64,000 nucleotides of DNA from JADKAV01 sp041393775 (GTDB taxonomy: Bacteria; Actinomycetota; Actinomycetes; S36-B12; UBA10799). Shown here piece after piece: positions 56,635-64,000 of this stretch (position 1 is the first letter of the stretch; each line of letters begins with the position of its first letter). The notes beneath the pieces were generated by a model. That model saw nothing but the letters and a program-made list of their open reading frames with translations. It did not search any database and was not told the DNA's origin. Location of the stretch: positions 62,001 to 126,000 of the forward strand of contig JAWKJM010000004.1 of NCBI GenBank assembly GCA_041393775.1, in the 5' to 3' direction. The translations under genes were made by a program, and so were the position numbers.

Positions 56635-58113
56635 GTGAGTTCAGTTGTGGACCATGAGGAGTCGCAGATGTCGAATGATGGGGTGCCGCCGGCGCCATCG
56701 TCTGACGAGGCTGTTGGGGGTGTCCAGCCCGCAGAGACCATGGTCTCGCCGGATGCCGGTGCTGGGACGCAGACCTGGCCGGCCGCGGAGCACACCGGTG
56801 GCGAGCAGACGGCCCAGGAGCCTCAGCAGTGGCCCGCGCCGCAACAGTCCACGCAGATCCTTGACCCCGATTCGGGAACTGCCGCCTACAGTGCGCAGAC
56901 CGCTGCGTACCCGCAGTCCGGATCCGCGTACCAGCAGGCTTACCCGCAGCATGACCAAAGCCAGACCACCGGGGCCTGGCCCGCGACCGATGCGGACGGC
57001 TACCTGCCCCCGCCTCCGGGCGTCACGCCACAGGCGCCGGCCTCCGCGCCCAAGTCCGCCGGCGTCGGCAAGTTCGTGGCCATCGCGGCGCTCACGGGTC
57101 TGCTGGCTGGTGTCGGCGGCGGCGCACTCGGTTACCAGCTAGCCGACAGCAGCGGATCGAGTTCTTCAGTCACTGTGAACTCGGCAAGCAACCCCGAGGC
57201 GCTCTCGCCGCGTGCGGATGGCACGATCGCCTCGATCGCCGATGCTGTCCTGCCCAGCGTGGTCTCGCTGGAGGTTACCGGCAGCGGGCAGGCGGGTTCG
57301 GGCTCAGGTCTCATCGTCAGTCAGGACGGCTACATCCTCACCAACAACCACGTGATCGAAGCCGCCGCCAACAGCGGCACGATCCAGGTGGTGCTCCAGG
57401 ACGGTACCCGGTTGGACGGCGAGCTGATCGGGCGCAATGCCGACTATGACCTCGCCGTGGTGAAGGTCGACAAGACCGGTCTCACGCCGGTGGCCATCGG
57501 GGACTCCAACGGCGTCAAGGTGGGCGACCAAGCCGTCGCGATCGGATCGCCGCTCGGCCTCGAAGGCACAGTCACCAGCGGGATCGTCAGCGCGCTCGAC
57601 CGGCCGGTCACCGCCGGTGGTACCGACACCGGCGAGACCTCGTTCATCAACGCTATCCAGACCGATGCCCCCATCAACCCGGGCAACTCCGGCGGACCCT
57701 TGGTGAACTCCGAAGGTCAAGTGATCGGGGTCAACTCCGCGATCGCCTCCCTCGGCACCAGCAGCGGTGGCCAGTCCGGCAGCATCGGTCTCGGTTTCGC
57801 GATCCCGATCAACACCGCCAACCGGATTGCGCAGGAGATCATCAAGACCGGAACCTCCTCCACCCCGATCATCGGCGCGGAGATCGACTTCAGTTACGAC
57901 GGACAAGGTGCGCGTGTTCAGGGGGTCACGGCGAACGGTCCCGCGGCCAAGGCCGGGCTCAAGAGCGGTGACGTCGTCGTGGCGGTCGACGGCCAGCGCG
58001 TGGACGACGCGGTCAGCCTGATCACCGACATCCGCAAGAACGCACCCGGCGATGAGATCACGCTGACGCTGCAGGGCGGCCAGGAGATCAAGGTGACGCT
58101 CGGCGAGCGCTGA
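56635..58113 (+). CDS. htrA: HtrA/DegP-like serine protease with PDZ domain
   Basis: Membrane-anchored trypsin-like protease of 492 residues for envelope protein quality control. A 140-residue Pro/Gln/Ser-rich cytoplasmic segment precedes one membrane helix (about 145-168). The protease domain has LTNNHVIE (His239), DYDLAVVKV (Asp272) and INPGNSGGPLVN (Ser352). A PDZ domain (about 395-490) begins IIGAEIDF and includes VQGVTANGPAAKAGLKSGDVV. GTG at 56635. It lies right after the O-methyltransferase gene, without the sigE and rseA genes found between these two in mycobacteria. Confidence 0.93.
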   Translation: MSSVVDHEESQMSNDGVPPAPSSDEAVGGVQPAETMVSPDAGAGTQTWPAAEHTGGEQTAQEPQQWPAPQQSTQILDPDSGTAAYSAQTAAYPQSGSAYQQAYPQHDQSQTTGAWPATDADGYLPPPPGVTPQAPASAPKSAGVGKFVAIAALTGLLAGVGGGALGYQLADSSGSSSSVTVNSASNPEALSPRADGTIASIADAVLPSVVSLEVTGSGQAGSGSGLIVSQDGYILTNNHVIEAAANSGTIQVVLQDGTRLDGELIGRNADYDLAVVKVDKTGLTPVAIGDSNGVKVGDQAVAIGSPLGLEGTVTSGIVSALDRPVTAGGTDTGETSFINAIQTDAPINPGNSGGPLVNSEGQVIGVNSAIASLGTSSGGQSGSIGLGFAIPINTANRIAQEIIKTGTSSTPIIGAEIDFSYDGQGARVQGVTANGPAAKAGLKSGDVVVAVDGQRVDDAVSLITDIRKNAPGDEITLTLQGGQEIKVTLGER

Positions 58114-58135
58114 CGGCAGGGCGTACCCTGTAGGC

Positions 58136-58447
58136 GTGTTCGACATCGGTTTGGGCGAGTTGCTCGTTCTCGGGCTGCTGGCGCTGCTCGTCTTCGGCCC
58201 AGACCGCCTGCCGCAGGCTGCGGCCAGTGCCGGCCGTTTCGTCGCAAAGGCGCGGGAGACCGTCGGCCAGGCGCGCGCGCAGATCTCGGAGTCGGCCGAG
58301 TTGAACTCCGTGAGTGAAGAGTTGCAGTCGCTGGCGGATCTGCATCCCAAACGGATGCTGTCGTCGCTGGCCGAGCCCGCGCCGGGTCCCGGCAAAGCCG
58401 CACCGGTCCAACCTGCGGCTTCCCCCGTTGACCCCAACGCGACCTGA
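58136..58447 (+). CDS. tatB: Sec-independent translocase subunit TatB
   Basis: 103-residue TatB. The N-terminal helix FDIGLGELLVLGLLALLVFG ends in the conserved GPDRLPQAA hinge and is followed by an amphipathic helix and an acidic, disordered tail. The GLGELLVLGLLALLVFGPDRLP signature separates TatB from TatA. Follows htrA by 22 bases, as in mycobacteria, so the two are probably cotranscribed. GTG start at 58136. Confidence 0.92.
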   Translation: MFDIGLGELLVLGLLALLVFGPDRLPQAAASAGRFVAKARETVGQARAQISESAELNSVSEELQSLADLHPKRMLSSLAEPAPGPGKAAPVQPAASPVDPNAT

Positions 58448-58496
58448 GGGCCGTACCGGGCCGAAGTGGTGGGTTGGGCCGGCCGCCGGACACGGT

Positions 58497-58608
58497 TGTA
58501 ACGAAGTTGGTGGCCCGCCCCCCGCTTTGTTACGAAGGTGCTCGGTCGAAGGCGTCGCGACCGCGCACCTTCGTGACACTCCCGGTGGGAACCCCGCAAC
58601 TTCGTCAC
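58497..58608. repeat. Nested inverted repeats between tatB and mrp
   Basis: The outer arms GTAACGAAGTTG (58498-58509) and CAACTTCGTCAC (58597-58608) pair with one mismatch. The inner arms TTACGAAGGTGC (58530-58541) and GCACCTTCGTGA (58565-58576) also pair, with one mismatch. All four boxes share ACGAAG or its complement, so a short motif is repeated and folded twice. It is the only structure in the 217-bp gap between the convergent genes and probably ends both transcripts. Confidence 0.6.
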
Positions 58609-58664
58609 AGAAGGCCCCGGGGGCCCGCGCGTGGCAGTCGGCGCTTCTCGGACCTCAGCAGCCG

Positions 58665-59795
58665 CTACGACCGAACCGGCGATATCCCCAGGTTCAGGCC
58701 GGCCAGGCCGCGGGGTTTCGCGGCGAACTGTTCGGCGATGGCCGTGATCGCCTGCGACGCCGGGGCCTCAGGTGCATCGAGCACGAGCGGTCTGCCCTGG
58801 TCGCCGCCTTCGCGCAACCGCACGTCGAACGGGATCTTGCCCAAGAGGGGGACGTCGGTACCGAGTGCCGCGCTGAGTTGTTTGGAGACGATCTCGCCGC
58901 CTCCGGAGCCGAACAGGTCGGTGGGTTCCCCGCAGTGTGGGCACGGGAAGGCGCTCATGTTCTCTACCACGCCCATGACCCGTTGGTTGGTGTACTCGCT
59001 GAGCATCCCCGCCCGCACCGCCACCTCGGCTGCAGCCACCTGCGGCGTGGTCACCACCAGTATCTCGGCGCTTGGCAGCAACTGGGCCACGGAGATGGCG
59101 ACGTCGCCGGTCCCCGGTGGCAGGTCCAGGAGGAGCCAGTCCAGGGCGCCCCAGTACACGTCGGTCAGGAACTGGTTCAGGGCGCGGTGCAGCATCGGGC
59201 CGCGGAATGCGACGGCCTGGCTGGAGCCACCGGACTTGAACGGCAGCACTGAGATCGTCGCGACCCCGAACGCCTGGGGCGGCATCAGCATGCCCTCGAC
59301 CACGGTGGGCGGTGCGGTGACGCCGAGCAGTCGCGGAATCGAATGCCCATAGATGTCCGCGTCGATGAGCCCCACACGGTGCCCCTGCCGGGCGAGTTCC
59401 ACAGCGAGGTTGACCGTCACTGAGCTCTTGCCGACACCCCCTTTGCCGGATGCCACGGCGACGATCTTGGTCAGGTTCCCGGGCTGCTCGAAAGGGTTCT
59501 GCTTCTGCGGGCCTTGCAGCATCTCGCGCAGACCCTGACGCTGCTCGTCGCTCATCACGTCGAAGCCGACCTCGACGCGACTGACGCCGGGGACCGACGC
59601 GGCGGCCTGTTCCACCCGCTCGGTCAAGGTGTTGCGCATCGGGCAGGCGGCGACGGTCAGGAAGACCTCGATCCGGGCGACGCCGTCTTCATCGACGGTC
59701 ACGGACTTCACCATGCCCAAGTCGGTGATGGGCCGATGGATCTCTGGATCCTCGACGGAGGCTAGCGCAGCCGTGATGGCCTCGATGGTCGGCAT
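58665..59795 (-). CDS. mrp: Mrp/NBP35 family iron-sulfur cluster carrier ATPase
   Basis: 376-residue P-loop protein (ApbC/Mrp) that binds and transfers Fe-S clusters. An N-terminal MIP18/DUF59-type domain (about 1-90) has VEDPEIHRPITDLGMV and TVAACPMRNTL. The ATPase domain has the deviant Walker A ASGKGGVGKSSVTVNLAVEL, DADIYGHSIPRLLG, LLLDLPPGTGD and the cluster motif CPHCG. GTG/ATG at 59795 (ATG on the minus strand) starts the protein. Common partner of the Mg/CBS gene cluster in actinobacteria. Confidence 0.95.
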   Translation of the reverse strand: MPTIEAITAALASVEDPEIHRPITDLGMVKSVTVDEDGVARIEVFLTVAACPMRNTLTERVEQAAASVPGVSRVEVGFDVMSDEQRQGLREMLQGPQKQNPFEQPGNLTKIVAVASGKGGVGKSSVTVNLAVELARQGHRVGLIDADIYGHSIPRLLGVTAPPTVVEGMLMPPQAFGVATISVLPFKSGGSSQAVAFRGPMLHRALNQFLTDVYWGALDWLLLDLPPGTGDVAISVAQLLPSAEILVVTTPQVAAAEVAVRAGMLSEYTNQRVMGVVENMSAFPCPHCGEPTDLFGSGGGEIVSKQLSAALGTDVPLLGKIPFDVRLREGGDQGRPLVLDAPEAPASQAITAIAEQFAAKPRGLAGLNLGISPVRS

Positions 59796-59874
59796 GACTC
59801 AATGGTACGTGCCCGGTCCGGAACCGCTCGATCGCTAGTCGGCCAAGGGGGCGGGGCCGCCCGGGCCGCAGCGG

Positions 59875-60348
59875 TCAGGAGTCCTCGCGCTCCTGCTCGA
59901 GTTCATCGATGAGATCCCGCAACTCTCGGCGCAGGTAGTCGCGGGTCACGACGTCGCCGAGACCGATCCGAAGGGCCGCGATCTCGCGCGCCAAGTACTC
60001 GGTGTCGGCGATCAGCCGCTCCGTGCGTTCCCGGTCCTCCTGGAACTGCACGCGGTCACGGTCGTCCTGCCGGTTCTGGGCCAGCAGGATCAGCGGCGCG
60101 GCGTAGGAGGCCTGCAGGCTCAGAAGCAGCGTGAGGAAGATGAACGGGTACGGGTCGGCCGGTTCGAACGCCAGCAGGTTGTAGAGGATCCAGGCCGCGA
60201 CCAGCACGGTCATCCACGCGATGAACCGCCACGAACCCAGGAAGCGGGCGACTCTGTCGGACACCCTGCCGAAGGTCTCCGGGTTGTATGTCGGCCGGAT
60301 CGAGGGCCGGCCGCGACTGGGCTGCTCCAGGCTGCTGCGATCACTCAT
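59875..60348 (-). CDS. DUF1003 membrane protein
   Basis: 157 residues with two hydrophobic helices: FIAWMTVLVAAWILYNLLAF and PYPFIFLTLLLSLQASYAAP. The conserved DUF1003 block ends LILLAQNRQDDRDR, and a basic/acidic coiled-coil tail of about 55 residues follows. The function is unknown. ATG at 60348 overlaps the end of the MgtE-N/CBS gene by eight bases, so they are coexpressed. This pair is widespread in actinobacteria. Confidence 0.88.
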   Translation of the reverse strand: MSDRSSLEQPSRGRPSIRPTYNPETFGRVSDRVARFLGSWRFIAWMTVLVAAWILYNLLAFEPADPYPFIFLTLLLSLQASYAAPLILLAQNRQDDRDRVQFQEDRERTERLIADTEYLAREIAALRIGLGDVVTRDYLRRELRDLIDELEQEREDS

Positions 60349-61585
60349 CGGCGGTTTCCGCGGTGCTTTCGCGCCAGTTCTCGCCGAGCAGGTGGTCGAG
60401 CAGGTCGTCCACCGTGACGGCACCGAGCAGATGGTTGTTCTCGTCGACGATGGGGACCGCCACGAGGTTGTAGGACGCGAAGTATCTGGTGAGGGAGGCC
60501 AACGGGGTGTCCGGTCGCAGCGGCGCCAGGTCCTTGTCGATGTTGCGGGAGACCAGGTCGCTGGGCAGTTCCCGCAACAAGCGCTGCCAATGGACCACAC
60601 CCAGGAACCTGCCGGTCGGGGTCTGCATCGGTGGCCGTACAACGTACACCTGTGATGCCAGCGCGGGGGAGAGGTCCGGGTTGCGGATCTGCGCCAGCGC
60701 TTCGGCCACGGTCGCGTCGGCCCCGACGATGATGGGTTCGGGGCTCATCATGCCCCCGGCGGAGAACTCGTCGTAGCGCAGCAGCCGACGAAGATCCTCG
60801 GCATCCTCCGGTTCCACAAGCGCGAGCAGTTCCCGGGCTTGTTCGGGGGTCAGATCACTGAGCAGGTCCACCGCGTCGTCTGGATCCATCTCCTCCAGGA
60901 CGTCTGCCGCACGCTCGGACTCCAGCGCGCCCATGATCTGCACGGCGTCCTGCTCCGACATCTCCTCGAGGACGTCGGCCAGTCGTTCGTCGTCGAGCGC
61001 ACGCGCCACCTCGAGGCGTCGCTTGTCGGGCAAGTCGTGCAGAACGCTGGCCACATCCGCGGCCCGCAGGTCGGCCAGGGACTCCAGCATGGTCTCCGTG
61101 GCGTCGTCGGTCGGAACCAGTCCGAGACCGGTCAGTTCAGACCACTCCACCACCCGGGTCTGCCCTCTGCGCGCCAGCCCCCGGGTGGCACCTCGCACGT
61201 ACGCCTGGGTGATCTCCCAGTCCTGGCTGGCATTCTGCTGCATCGCCAGGTCGAGGATCTTCACCGATTCCCCGGTCTCGCGCAGTTGCGCGGCCTGGTC
61301 GAAAAGTTCTCCGACCGCCAGGGTCTCGCTGGGGCGCAGCCGGAACCGGCGCAGGTCCAGCACCCCAGTGCTCACGATCTGACCTACATCGATCTTGGTG
61401 ACCCTGGTGATCGGCAGGAAGATCCGTCGTCGGGTCCCCACCTCCACCACCAAGCCGACCAGCCGGGGGACTGCTCCGTGGCGCAGCACAACGACGAAAT
61501 CGCGCACTTTTCCCAGTTGCTCGCCGTTGGGATCGAAGACCGCCGACCCCCGGAGTCGGGCGATGAAGGCGCGGGTGACGGTCAC
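60341..61585 (-). CDS. Soluble MgtE-N/CBS domain protein with PRC-barrel
   Basis: 414 residues without membrane spans. Residues about 10-75 form a PRC-barrel-like sheet (GSAVFDPNGEQLGKVRDFVV). Residues about 165-280 are MgtE_N helical repeats (LADLRAADVASVLHDLPDKR, LEEMSEQDAVQIMGAL, LEEMDPDDAVDLLSDL). Residues about 285-405 are two CBS domains (FSAGGMMSPEPIIVGADATV, LGAVTVDDLLDHLL). The MgtE magnesium channel itself is absent, so it probably acts as a magnesium or nucleotide sensor, perhaps with the DUF1003 protein. GTG at 61585. Confidence 0.88.
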   Translation of the reverse strand: MTVTRAFIARLRGSAVFDPNGEQLGKVRDFVVVLRHGAVPRLVGLVVEVGTRRRIFLPITRVTKIDVGQIVSTGVLDLRRFRLRPSETLAVGELFDQAAQLRETGESVKILDLAMQQNASQDWEITQAYVRGATRGLARRGQTRVVEWSELTGLGLVPTDDATETMLESLADLRAADVASVLHDLPDKRRLEVARALDDERLADVLEEMSEQDAVQIMGALESERAADVLEEMDPDDAVDLLSDLTPEQARELLALVEPEDAEDLRRLLRYDEFSAGGMMSPEPIIVGADATVAEALAQIRNPDLSPALASQVYVVRPPMQTPTGRFLGVVHWQRLLRELPSDLVSRNIDKDLAPLRPDTPLASLTRYFASYNLVAVPIVDENNHLLGAVTVDDLLDHLLGENWRESTAETADE

Positions 61586-61693
61586 CTGGGCAGGCTATCG
61601 TCTGCACCCGGGCGGGTCACGGGCATTCGCCCCGTTGGTTTGCCGTAGCGTTACTCGGGTATCAGGTCTTCTCATGACAGGCGGTTGGTGCAC

Positions 61694-62437
61694 ATGCGCA
61701 TTGCAGTGCTGGCAGCGGGGGTTGCGGTTGTGGCAGTCATGTCCGGCTGCTCCAGCTCCGGCGACGCGGGAGACGGCGGCGCTTCGGCGACGGAGTCGGC
61801 GTCCGCCTCCCCGACCCAAAGTGCCGAACCCGTCGGCAAGCCCAACGACGTCGAGACGCTGGCGGCGGACAAGGTCCTCAAGCAGGCGAAGAAGGCGACA
61901 GAGAGCGCGCGCAGCGTGCACCTGATCGGCACCAGTCCGCAGGCCTCCCTCGACCTGGTCGTGACGCAGGATTCCAGCGACGGCACCCGCAGCGCAGGCG
62001 ACACGACCCTGAAGACGCGGGTCGTGGACGGTGTCATCTACATCAAGGCCGACAAGGCCTACTGGACGCAGGCGTTCAACAAGAAGAAGGCCAAGAAGAT
62101 CGGCGACAAATGGGTCGCCGGCAACCTGAGCAACCCGAAACTGAAGTCCTTCAAACAGACCAGCACGATGTCGCCGTTGATGAAGCAGTTCCTGCAGTCC
62201 AGCGACAAGCCCGAGGTCGGGCCGGTGGGTGAGGCCCAGGGGCAACCGGCCGTCCCGTTGACCAGCAGCGTCGGCACACTATGGGTGGCCACCACCGGCA
62301 AGCCCTATCCGCTGCTGATCACCAGTCCGGACGGCCAGGCCGAGGCGAGCGAAGTCGACTTCACCGACTGGAACAAGAAGGTCGTCATCAAAGCGCCGCC
62401 GAAGAAGAACACGATCAGTCTCGCGGATCTCGCCTGA
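61694..62437 (+). CDS. LppX/LprAFG-like lipoprotein
   Basis: 247-residue exported lipoprotein. The signal peptide RIAVLAAGVAVVAVMSGC ends in a lipobox (MSGC, Cys near 18), followed by a Ser/Ala/Glu/Thr-rich linker. The rest fits the LppX/LprAFG fold: KVLKQAKKATESARSVHLIG, VVDGVIYIKADKAYWTQAF and YPLLITSPDGQAEASEVDF. Mycobacterial members bind lipids or glycolipids. Start at ATG 61694, giving a normal signal peptide; TTG 61685 is possible. Confidence 0.82.
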   Translation: MRIAVLAAGVAVVAVMSGCSSSGDAGDGGASATESASASPTQSAEPVGKPNDVETLAADKVLKQAKKATESARSVHLIGTSPQASLDLVVTQDSSDGTRSAGDTTLKTRVVDGVIYIKADKAYWTQAFNKKKAKKIGDKWVAGNLSNPKLKSFKQTSTMSPLMKQFLQSSDKPEVGPVGEAQGQPAVPLTSSVGTLWVATTGKPYPLLITSPDGQAEASEVDFTDWNKKVVIKAPPKKNTISLADLA

Positions 62438-63318
62438 CCGGCTCGGTCGCCGCCCGCGACGCTGGGCTGCTGGCCGTCGCGGTACTGTGCGTCAGCGCCT
62501 CGGCACCCCTGATCGCCGCATGTGCCGCTCCCGCCCTGGCGATCGCGATGTACCGCTGTGTGCTGGCAGCCGGGCTCACGGCTGGCTGGATGCTCGTGAC
62601 GTCCCGGACCATCCGGCTGCCTGCGCGCCGGATGGCGGCCGCCGGCCCCGGCGTCGCCCTGGCCGCCCACTTCGCCGCCTGGATCCCCAGTCTGCGATTC
62701 ACCTCGGTCGCACTGAGCACCGCGATGATCTCCACCCAGCCGGTGTGGTCGGCGCTGCTGGCCGCGATCACGGGTGCGAGACCGGCCCGGGCGGTCTGGG
62801 CCGGGATCGGGATCAGTGTGTTCGGCGTGCTCGTGCTCACCGGGTTCGGCGGGTCACTGGACCGTGACGCATGGATCGGCATGGGTCTGGCGCTGCTCGG
62901 TGCGATCCTGGCCGCCGTCTACGTCGCGTTCGGGGAGAGGGCGCGGGTGTCCACCGACCTCGGGTCGTACACGACAGTGGTGTACGGGGTCGCCGGGTCC
63001 GGGCTCGGGCTGGTCTGCCTGGTCGCGTCGGTGCCTCTGTTCGGCTTCGGGGTGCGCGACTGGCTGCTGATCCTCGCGATCACTCTGGTCGCGCAGATCG
63101 GCGGGCATTCTGCGATGAACGCGGTCGTGCACCGCACTTCGGCCACTGTGGTGAGCACTGCGATCCTGTTCGAGGCCCCGGGGGCGACGATCCTGGCAGC
63201 GGTCTTCCTGGGGCAGTCGATCGGGGTGTCCCTGGTGCTGGGTCTGGCGGTCATGCTCGTCGGGCTGGTGATCGTGGTGCGCACTTCCCGCTCCCCGGTG
63301 GTCGATCCGGTGGTCTGA
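62434..63318 (+). CDS. EamA/DMT superfamily transporter (probable CTG start)
   Basis: Ten-span drug/metabolite transporter-like protein of about 294 residues. Two EamA repeats are visible, starting at LLAVAVLCVSASAPLIAACA and WAGIGISVFGVLVLTG; LALLGAILAAVYVAFGERAR and ATVVSTAILFEAPGATILAA are the paired inner motifs. No ATG, GTG or TTG lies between the preceding gene and the first membrane span. The only fitting start is CTG at 62434, which overlaps the lipoprotein stop (CTGA). The next ATG (in AIAMYRC) would delete the first helix. Confidence 0.8.
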   Translation: MTGSVAARDAGLLAVAVLCVSASAPLIAACAAPALAIAMYRCVLAAGLTAGWMLVTSRTIRLPARRMAAAGPGVALAAHFAAWIPSLRFTSVALSTAMISTQPVWSALLAAITGARPARAVWAGIGISVFGVLVLTGFGGSLDRDAWIGMGLALLGAILAAVYVAFGERARVSTDLGSYTTVVYGVAGSGLGLVCLVASVPLFGFGVRDWLLILAITLVAQIGGHSAMNAVVHRTSATVVSTAILFEAPGATILAAVFLGQSIGVSLVLGLAVMLVGLVIVVRTSRSPVVDPVV

Positions 63319-63367
63319 GCGGCCACCCTTGGACTCCGGCACCGACCTGGCTGGATATCGTCGGGGT

Positions 63368-64000
63368 ATGACTGAGACACTGCGTAGCCGTCGTTCGAAC
63401 CTGGCCGTGCCGGGCAGCAGCCCGAAGATGCTGGACAAGGCCAAGGGCCTTCCCGCTGATCAGGTGTTCATGGACATCGAGGATGCAGTTGCGCCGATCG
63501 CCAAACCTGACGCCCGCAAGAACATCGTCGCCGCGCTCAACGAGGGTGGGTACGAGAACAAGGTGCGGGTGGTCCGGGTCAACGACTGGACCACGCAGTG
63601 GACCTATGCCGACGTCGTAGAGGTCGTCGAGGGCGCCGGGCAGAACCTGGACTGCATCATGCTGCCGAAGGTGCAGACGCCCGAGCAGGTCGTCGCGCTG
63701 GACCTGCTGCTCACCCAGATCGAGAAGGCCAACGGTTTCGAGGTCGGCCGCATCGGCATCGAGGCGCAGATCGAGAACGCGCTCGGCCTGATCAACGTCG
63801 ACGCCATCGCGACCGCCAGCCCGCGCGTGGAGACGATCATCTTCGGCCCGGCGGATTTCATGGCCAGCATCAACATGAAGTCGCTGGTGGTCGGTGAGCA
63901 GCCCCAGGGGTACGACGTCGGCGATGCCTACCACTACATCCTGATGCGGATCCTGATGGCGGCTCGCGCTCACGACAAGCAGGCCATCGACGGCCCCTAC
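63368..64000 (+). CDS. CoA-ester lyase (CitE/malyl-CoA lyase family), N-terminal part (cut by window edge)
   Basis: HpcH/HpaI aldolase-family lyase; the first 211 codons are seen and the frame runs out of the window. Motifs are RRSNLAVPGSSPKML, VFMDIEDAVAP (acidic metal site), VRVNDWTTQW, IMLPKVQTPEQV and IEAQIENALGLIN (Glu), then IIFGPADFMASI. These fit L-malyl-CoA/beta-methylmalyl-CoA lyase or citrate lyase beta-like enzymes that cleave CoA esters to acetyl- or propionyl-CoA and a 2-oxoacid. ATG at 63368. Confidence 0.88.
   Translation, partial: MTETLRSRRSNLAVPGSSPKMLDKAKGLPADQVFMDIEDAVAPIAKPDARKNIVAALNEGGYENKVRVVRVNDWTTQWTYADVVEVVEGAGQNLDCIMLPKVQTPEQVVALDLLLTQIEKANGFEVGRIGIEAQIENALGLINVDAIATASPRVETIIFGPADFMASINMKSLVVGEQPQGYDVGDAYHYILMRILMAARAHDKQAIDGPY

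Overview
The window is a 64 kb piece of a GC-rich actinobacterial chromosome (phylum Actinomycetota; genus not resolvable from sequence alone). Three things point there: strong GC bias with many GTG and some TTG starts, the mycothiol gene mshB, and gene order that follows mycobacteria from memory. The recognisable runs are dapD/dapE-LOG-folP2-DivIVA protein-DUF3117, and O-methyltransferase-htrA-tatB-mrp-MgtE-like protein. No rRNA, tRNA or CRISPR array was seen.

Layout. 1-4.4 kb: housekeeping genes xseA (cut by the window edge), xseB, ispH, a DUF6542 membrane protein, rmuC and ychF. 4.4-6.7 kb: a PadR-regulated ABC-2 exporter operon (PadR, DUF1048 protein, ATPase, permease) with an operator-like palindrome. 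7.1-8.7 kb: a secreted glycerophosphodiester phosphodiesterase. 9-14.8 kb: a complete oligopeptide/dipeptide ABC importer, with a 23-bp hairpin between the binding-protein gene and the permease genes. 14.8-17 kb: an accessory insert holding an IS1380-type element with a 5-bp target duplication, plus a cluster of palindromic and tandem repeats. 17-22.5 kb: S9 peptidase, mshB, a divergent FtsH-like protease and a flavin reductase-like protein. 22.6-32.6 kb: ferredoxin, dapC, citrate synthase, hemerythrin protein, dapD and dapE (divergent), lysozyme-like GH25 protein, LOG protein, FolP2-like protein, DivIVA-domain protein, SRPBCC protein and DUF3117. 32.7-36.5 kb: leucyl aminopeptidase and a stand-alone molybdopterin oxidoreductase.

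36.8-47.5 kb is a peptide-use region. It holds an HDAC-like deacetylase, a DmpA-type aminopeptidase, a second oligopeptide importer (minus strand) whose binding protein has a C-terminal membrane anchor in place of a lipobox, an oligopeptidase B gene, and a decayed tandem copy of that gene's 3' end. At 47.55 kb lies a near-perfect palindrome of the same repeat family as at 16.7 kb. 47.6-50.4 kb: an SDR/DUF6421 pair. 50.6-55.8 kb: a tight five-gene operon (crotonase, acyl-CoA ligase, thioesterase, YtcJ-like amidohydrolase, GNAT acetyltransferase). 55.8-64 kb: O-methyltransferase, HtrA, TatB, Mrp, DUF1003 protein, MgtE-N/CBS protein, lipoprotein, EamA transporter (probable CTG start) and the start of a CoA-ester lyase.

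Together the genes describe a free-living heterotroph that takes up and degrades peptides with two importers and at least five peptidases or amidohydrolases. It makes diaminopimelate and mycothiol and carries standard envelope quality control (HtrA, FtsH-like, Tat). The least explained items are the 19-bp-phased repeat family, the DUF6421 fusion and the five-gene CoA-ligase/amidohydrolase operon.
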